From NCBI RefSeq assembly GCF_013395055.1, contig NZ_CP058349.1, forward strand, positions 2,168,001-2,232,000: a stretch of 64,000 nucleotides of DNA, written 5' to 3'. Below, piece after piece: positions 60,633-64,000 of the stretch. Under the pieces are notes generated by a model. It searched no databases, was not told the DNA's origin, and saw nothing but the letters and a program-made list of their open reading frames with translations. A program made the position numbers and the translations under genes. Each line of letters opens with the position of its first letter. The stretch's first letter is position 1. The DNA is from Pseudomonas sp. ABC1. GTDB lineage: Bacteria > Pseudomonadota > Gammaproteobacteria > Pseudomonadales > Pseudomonadaceae.

Positions 60633-61708
60633 GGTCGTTCTCCTTGCAAATCCGTTGCGAGCAGTTCCCGTAACCGCCCGTTCCTCTGTTCGAGTGGCAT
60701 TGCCGCCAGGGATTCCACCCGTTGGTGAAATTCCCGCCAATCGCCCCGGGACTGCTCGAATATTCGGGCGAATGCCGCCACCCAGCGGTCGTACAGGCCG
60801 AAGGGCAGCAGCGTGGCATTGTTCAGCGGCTGCTGGAACCAGCGGTCGAGCCCCGGCAAAGGCTGCTCCTGATGCTCGCGCAGATGTCGGTAGGCCGTGC
60901 GCAGGCGGTCGAACTCGGTCTGTTTCAGTTGGCGCATGCGGGTTTCGTCATGGGGCTGGGCGTAGAGCCTGCGCAGGCGCTCCCGGCTGTCCAGCAGCAA
61001 CTCGATCACCTGGCGGGAGGCCTCGCGGGCGGCCTGGTCGTGTTCCGGTAATCCCTGCTGCTGCCGCCACTCATGCAGCCCCTGCTGTTCGACGAAGCTG
61101 GCATAGGACTCGTTGAAGGTGGTGTCGTCACGGACATACAGGCGCTGGTGCGCCAACTCGTGGAAGATCAACCCGGCCAGTTGCTCGTCGTTGCGCCGCA
61201 ACATGGTGTTGAGCAGCGGGTCGTCGAACCAACCCAGCGTCGAATAGGCCTCGACCCCGGCCACATGGGTATCGAAGCCCTGCTGCCGCAACATGGCGGC
61301 ACGACCCCGCGCAGCGCCCTGGCGGTAGTAACCCTGGTAGGCGACGCATCCGGCGATCGGAAAGCAGCGCGTCAGCGGCTCCACCGAGAACTCCGGGGTG
61401 GCGAACAGGTTCCACACCACATAAGGGCGACCAAGGTCGGCGTACTGGCGGTAGCTGCCGTTGTCCGGCAGCGCCAGCCGCTCGCTGGCGAAGCGGCGCG
61501 CCTCTTGTGCATTGGCCAGGCGCTCACGCAATGCCGGGGCGGTGCCTGGGTCGTCCACCAGCGTGGCGACCGGCTGGCGCTGGCGCAGCAGTTCGAGCTG
61601 CCCCGTGGCCAACTGGCCGTAATAACTGGAGCAGCCGGCCAGCAGAATGAACAGCGACGGCAGGCAGAAGCGTGTCAGGCGCATGAGCGGATATGGCGGA
61701 TATGGCAT
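60629..61708 (-). CDS. Predicted lipoprotein aminopeptidase (PF10023 type)
   Basis: 359 aa. Lipobox LLAGCSS (Cys26), then ARRFASERLALPDNGSYRQY, VVWNLFATPEFSVEP, GVEAYSTLGWFDDPLLNTML and the zinc motif FHELAHQRLYV (His183, His187) with a later FNESYA (Glu200). Family of predicted zinc aminopeptidases. I use ATG 61708 (GGA ~9 nt upstream); the internal ATG 61684 gives a cleaner lipoprotein signal and could be the true start. Divergent from the lipoprotein gene at 61748. Confidence 0.88.
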   Translation of the reverse strand: MPYPPYPLMRLTRFCLPSLFILLAGCSSYYGQLATGQLELLRQRQPVATLVDDPGTAPALRERLANAQEARRFASERLALPDNGSYRQYADLGRPYVVWNLFATPEFSVEPLTRCFPIAGCVAYQGYYRQGAARGRAAMLRQQGFDTHVAGVEAYSTLGWFDDPLLNTMLRRNDEQLAGLIFHELAHQRLYVRDDTTFNESYASFVEQQGLHEWRQQQGLPEHDQAAREASRQVIELLLDSRERLRRLYAQPHDETRMRQLKQTEFDRLRTAYRHLREHQEQPLPGLDRWFQQPLNNATLLPFGLYDRWVAAFARIFEQSRGDWREFHQRVESLAAMPLEQRNGRLRELLATDLQGERP

Positions 61709-61747
61709 TGTGTGGTTCCGACGAAAAACGCCCTGCGAGGGTAAACC

Positions 61748-62155
61748 ATGTTGCGCGCCTTGCTCGCCTGCCTGCTGCTGACCGGTTGTGCCAGCCCCCT
61801 GCCCGAGGCCGACCCCGGCATGGCCTGGGTCGATCTGCGCGGCCAGGTCACGGATATCTTCATGGCCGACCGGCTGGACGGCGTGCGCACGGCCGATGGC
61901 CGCTACTTCCAGGTCACACCGGGCGCCCACCGCCTGGAAGCGCGCTACGATTTCGAGGTCAGCGGCGGCGGTGGCACGAGCCTGTTCGGCGACAGCCAGT
62001 ACCTGCGCTGCACGCTACTGGTACGCTACGACGCATTCCAGGCTGGCCGGCGCTATGTCTTCGAAGCCCGCTCCCTAGGCTTCCAGCCCCAGGGCTGGTT
62101 GCGTGACGAACAGGGCAAGGAGCTGGCAAAAGCCGAGGCCACCCGCTGTATCTAG
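61748..62155 (+). CDS. Small lipoprotein of unknown function
   Basis: 135 aa. Lipobox LLTGCAS (Cys14). The mature protein has VDLRGQVTDIFMADRLDGVR, YFQVTPGAHRLEARYDFEVS and a Gly-rich GGGG turn, then CTLLVRYDAFQAGRRYVFEA, suggesting a small beta-sandwich. No family name recognised. It starts 39 bp from the divergent aminopeptidase gene and is 32 bp before the luciferase-like gene on the same strand. Confidence 0.8.
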   Translation: MLRALLACLLLTGCASPLPEADPGMAWVDLRGQVTDIFMADRLDGVRTADGRYFQVTPGAHRLEARYDFEVSGGGGTSLFGDSQYLRCTLLVRYDAFQAGRRYVFEARSLGFQPQGWLRDEQGKELAKAEATRCI

Positions 62156-62187
62156 CGATACACGCACCATCTTCCGAGGAGGAGAGC

Positions 62188-63186
62188 ATGAGCAATCTTG
62201 AGCAGGTCCGTTTTTCCGCGCTGGAGCTGGCGCCCGTGCGCGATGACGGCAACGCGCGCCAGGCCCTGTACAACGCCCTGGCCCTGGCGCGGCATGTCGA
62301 GTCCCTCGGGTTCGAGCGCCTGTGGGTGGCAGAGCACCACAACATGGATGGCATCGCCAGTTCCGCCACCGCCGTGCTGATCGGCTACCTGGCTGCCGGC
62401 ACCGAGCGCATCCGCCTCGGCTCGGGCGGGATCATGTTGCCCAACCATGCGCCACTGGTGATCGCCGAACAGTTCGGCACCCTGGAAGCGCTGTATCCGG
62501 GGCGGATCGACCTGGGCCTTGGCCGCGCTCCCGGCGCCGACCAGTTCACCGCCCGCGCACTGCGCCGCGACCGTCTGGGCAGCGCCGATGATTTCCCGGC
62601 GGACGTCGAGGAATTGCAGGCGCTGCTCGGACCGCGCCAGGCGCAACAGCAGGTGATCGCCATGCCCGGCGTCGACAGCCAGGTGCCGATCTGGTTGCTG
62701 GGATCGAGCCTGTTCAGCGCGCAACTGGCGGCGGCCAAGGGCCTGCCCTATGCCTTCGCCTCGCACTTCGCGCCACGCTTCATGCATGACGCGATCCGCC
62801 TGTACCGCGAGAACTTCCAGCCCTCCGCCGTGCTGGACAAGCCCTATGTGATGCTCGGCGTGCCGCTGCTGGCCGCCGACAGCGACGAACGCGCCGAGTA
62901 CCTGGCCACCTCGGCCTACCAGCGCATCCTGGCGCTGGTACGCGGCCAGAGCCTGCTGCTGCGCCCTCCGGTGAACAGCATGCAGGGCCTGTGGCTACCC
63001 CACGAACAGGATGCGGTGGGCAACTTCCTCGGGATGGCCTTGATCGGCGGCCCGGAGAAGATCCGCGCACGCCTGGAGGTCCTGCTGGAGCAGACAGGGG
63101 CTGACGAGCTGATCTTCACCTGCGACTTCTACGAAACCACAGACCGCCACCGCGCCTTCGAGATCGTCGCCGGGCTGCGGCGGTAA
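62188..63186 (+). CDS. LLM class flavin-dependent oxidoreductase
   Basis: 332 aa, bacterial-luciferase-like (YhbW group). FSALELAPVRDDGNARQALY, LARHVESLGFERLWVAEHHN, GSGGIMLPNHAPLVIAEQFG and GRIDLGLGRAPGADQFTARA match the subgroup. Should use FMNH2 or F420-independent flavin chemistry with oxygen; substrate unknown. Excellent GAGGAGGAG ribosome site before ATG 62188. Confidence 0.92.
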   Translation: MSNLEQVRFSALELAPVRDDGNARQALYNALALARHVESLGFERLWVAEHHNMDGIASSATAVLIGYLAAGTERIRLGSGGIMLPNHAPLVIAEQFGTLEALYPGRIDLGLGRAPGADQFTARALRRDRLGSADDFPADVEELQALLGPRQAQQQVIAMPGVDSQVPIWLLGSSLFSAQLAAAKGLPYAFASHFAPRFMHDAIRLYRENFQPSAVLDKPYVMLGVPLLAADSDERAEYLATSAYQRILALVRGQSLLLRPPVNSMQGLWLPHEQDAVGNFLGMALIGGPEKIRARLEVLLEQTGADELIFTCDFYETTDRHRAFEIVAGLRR

Positions 63187-63193
63187 GCGCCCG

Positions 63194-63250
63194 GTAGGGT
63201 GCGCCGTGCGCACCAACGCGCGGTGCATCGGTGCGCATGGCGCACCCTAC
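63194..63250. repeat. GTAGGGTGCGC inverted repeat, copy 7
   Basis: GTAGGGTGCGCCGTGCGCACC and GGTGCGCATGGCGCACCCTA face each other across ~15 nt, between the convergent luciferase-like and dodecin genes. The short space and the strong stem suggest it can act as a bidirectional transcript end. Confidence 0.9.
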
Positions 63251-63257
63251 GGTGGGC

Positions 63258-63473
63258 TCAACCGTCGCTCAGGCGAAAGCCGATTTTCACGGTGACCTGG
63301 AAGTGCGCCACCTTGCCCTGCTCGATATGCCCACGAATTTCCCCGACCTCGAACCAGTCGAGGTTCTGGTGGCTGCGGCCGGCTTCGCTGATGGCGTTCT
63401 GGATCGCTTCGTCGACGCTGTTGGGCGAAGAGCCGACAATCTCGATTTTCTTATAGATATGACTATTCGACAT
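63258..63473 (-). CDS. Dodecin family flavin-binding protein
   Basis: 71 aa, the typical size. HIYKKIEIVGSSPNSVDEAI, QNAISEAGRSHQNLDWFEV, GEIRGHIEQGKVAHFQVTVK. Dodecins form hollow dodecamers that store riboflavin, FMN or CoA. Trp40 region (LDWFEV) stacks the flavin. ATG 63473 is preceded by GAGGGA. Confidence 0.95.
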   Translation of the reverse strand: MSNSHIYKKIEIVGSSPNSVDEAIQNAISEAGRSHQNLDWFEVGEIRGHIEQGKVAHFQVTVKIGFRLSDG

Positions 63474-63577
63474 AAAAAATCCCTCTATTAGTGAATTGCC
63501 TGATAAAGGTCACCCAAACCAGCGGAAAGTGCAACACCCCCATCGCAGCCGCGGCGGCAGGCCGCAAGCCCCCCGAG

Positions 63578-64000
63578 TCAGGGCAGCAGGACCGTCGAAC
63601 CGGTGGTCTGCCGTGCCGACAGGCGGCGCTGGGCCTCGGCGGCCTCGGTCAGGGGGAAGCGCTGGCCGATCTCGACCTCGATGGCACCACTGGCGATCAG
63701 TTCGAACAGTTCGTCGGCCATGGCTTGCAGGTGCGCAGGGCTGTCGGCGTAGCTGGCCAGGGTCGGCCGGGTGACGAACAGCGACCCCTTCTGCGCAAGG
63801 ATGCCCAGGTTGACGCCAGTGACCGCCCCCGAGGCATTGCCGAAGCTGACCAACAGGCCACGCGGCGCCACGCAATCCAGCGAGGTCTCCCAGGTGTCCT
63901 TGCCCACCGAGTCGTAGACCACCGGGCACTTGCGCCCCTCGGTCAGCTCAAGCACGCGCTGCACCACGTCCTCGCGGCTGCTGTCGATGGTCGCCCAGGC
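63578..64000 (-). CDS. qor: NADPH:quinone oxidoreductase, zeta-crystallin type (5' end outside window)
   Basis: The C-terminal ~140 residues of the medium-chain dehydrogenase family: SREDVVQRVLELTEGRKCPV, VYDSVGKDTWETSLDCVAPR, GLLVSFGNASGAVTGVNLGI and the ending GSTVLLP. The N-terminal catalytic part and start codon lie beyond the window edge. Zinc-independent quinone reductase of the cytoplasm. Confidence 0.93.
   Translation of the reverse strand, partial: AWATIDSSREDVVQRVLELTEGRKCPVVYDSVGKDTWETSLDCVAPRGLLVSFGNASGAVTGVNLGILAQKGSLFVTRPTLASYADSPAHLQAMADELFELIASGAIEVEIGQRFPLTEAAEAQRRLSARQTTGSTVLLP

Overview
The window reads as one contiguous stretch of a high-GC gammaproteobacterial chromosome, almost certainly Pseudomonas. 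The grounds are a cyoABCDE operon with an Anr-type box, a FecI/FecR/TonB-receptor set with a Fur-like box, a SpuC-family aminotransferase, a KauB/PuuC-like aldehyde dehydrogenase, a MocR regulator, a qor fragment and many intergenic inverted repeats of Pseudomonas type. I see no rRNA, tRNA, CRISPR array, prophage or complete insertion sequence. Species assignment is not possible by eye.

Layout. 1-3331 (minus): a DUF1028 fragment, a RidA-like protein, an FMO-like flavoprotein and a LysR regulator, probably a small amine/imine catabolic cluster. 3817-21983: a parvulin-type isomerase and a YbjN-domain protein (minus), divergent from one enormous autotransporter gene (5473 aa, a quarter of the window). 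22202-33296 (plus): two gene blocks, aldehyde dehydrogenase/aminotransferase/HDAC-like amidohydrolase and ABC transporter/GMC oxidoreductase, preceded by near-identical 74-bp leader elements. They are separated by a lower-GC insert with a DUF695 protein and a Fic protein. 33324-35374: an Rpn-type nuclease gene, a small membrane protein and a thioredoxin-like protein, with two CRP/Vfr-like boxes. 35734-40588: cyoABCDE and its terminator. 40664-40803: a MITE-like element. 40818-47299: a TetR repressor divergent from a three-gene RND efflux operon. 47344-54707: four PLP-linked genes (SHMT, class III aminotransferase, YggS, MocR) plus a BenE-type permease and a class I glutamine amidotransferase. 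54817-56113: a YgiW-type OB protein and an EamA permease. 56271-60311: an ECF sigma factor, anti-sigma factor and STN-containing TonB receptor. 60402-64000: DUF1161, a predicted aminopeptidase, a lipoprotein, a luciferase-like oxidoreductase, dodecin and a partial qor.

How the parts may work together. The most distinctive system is the giant autotransporter: five blocks of passenger-associated transport repeats (about 19, 13, 6, 4 and 2 copies by my count) separated by four Trp-rich modules, with a periplasmic isomerase and a YbjN protein encoded divergently that could be dedicated helpers. The second is a probable uptake and oxidation route for an N-acylated amine or amino alcohol, tied together by the shared upstream element. 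The third is a B6-linked neighbourhood. A family of at least seven GTAGGGTGCGC inverted repeats lies between genes across the window, and two copies supply the stop codon of the preceding gene.
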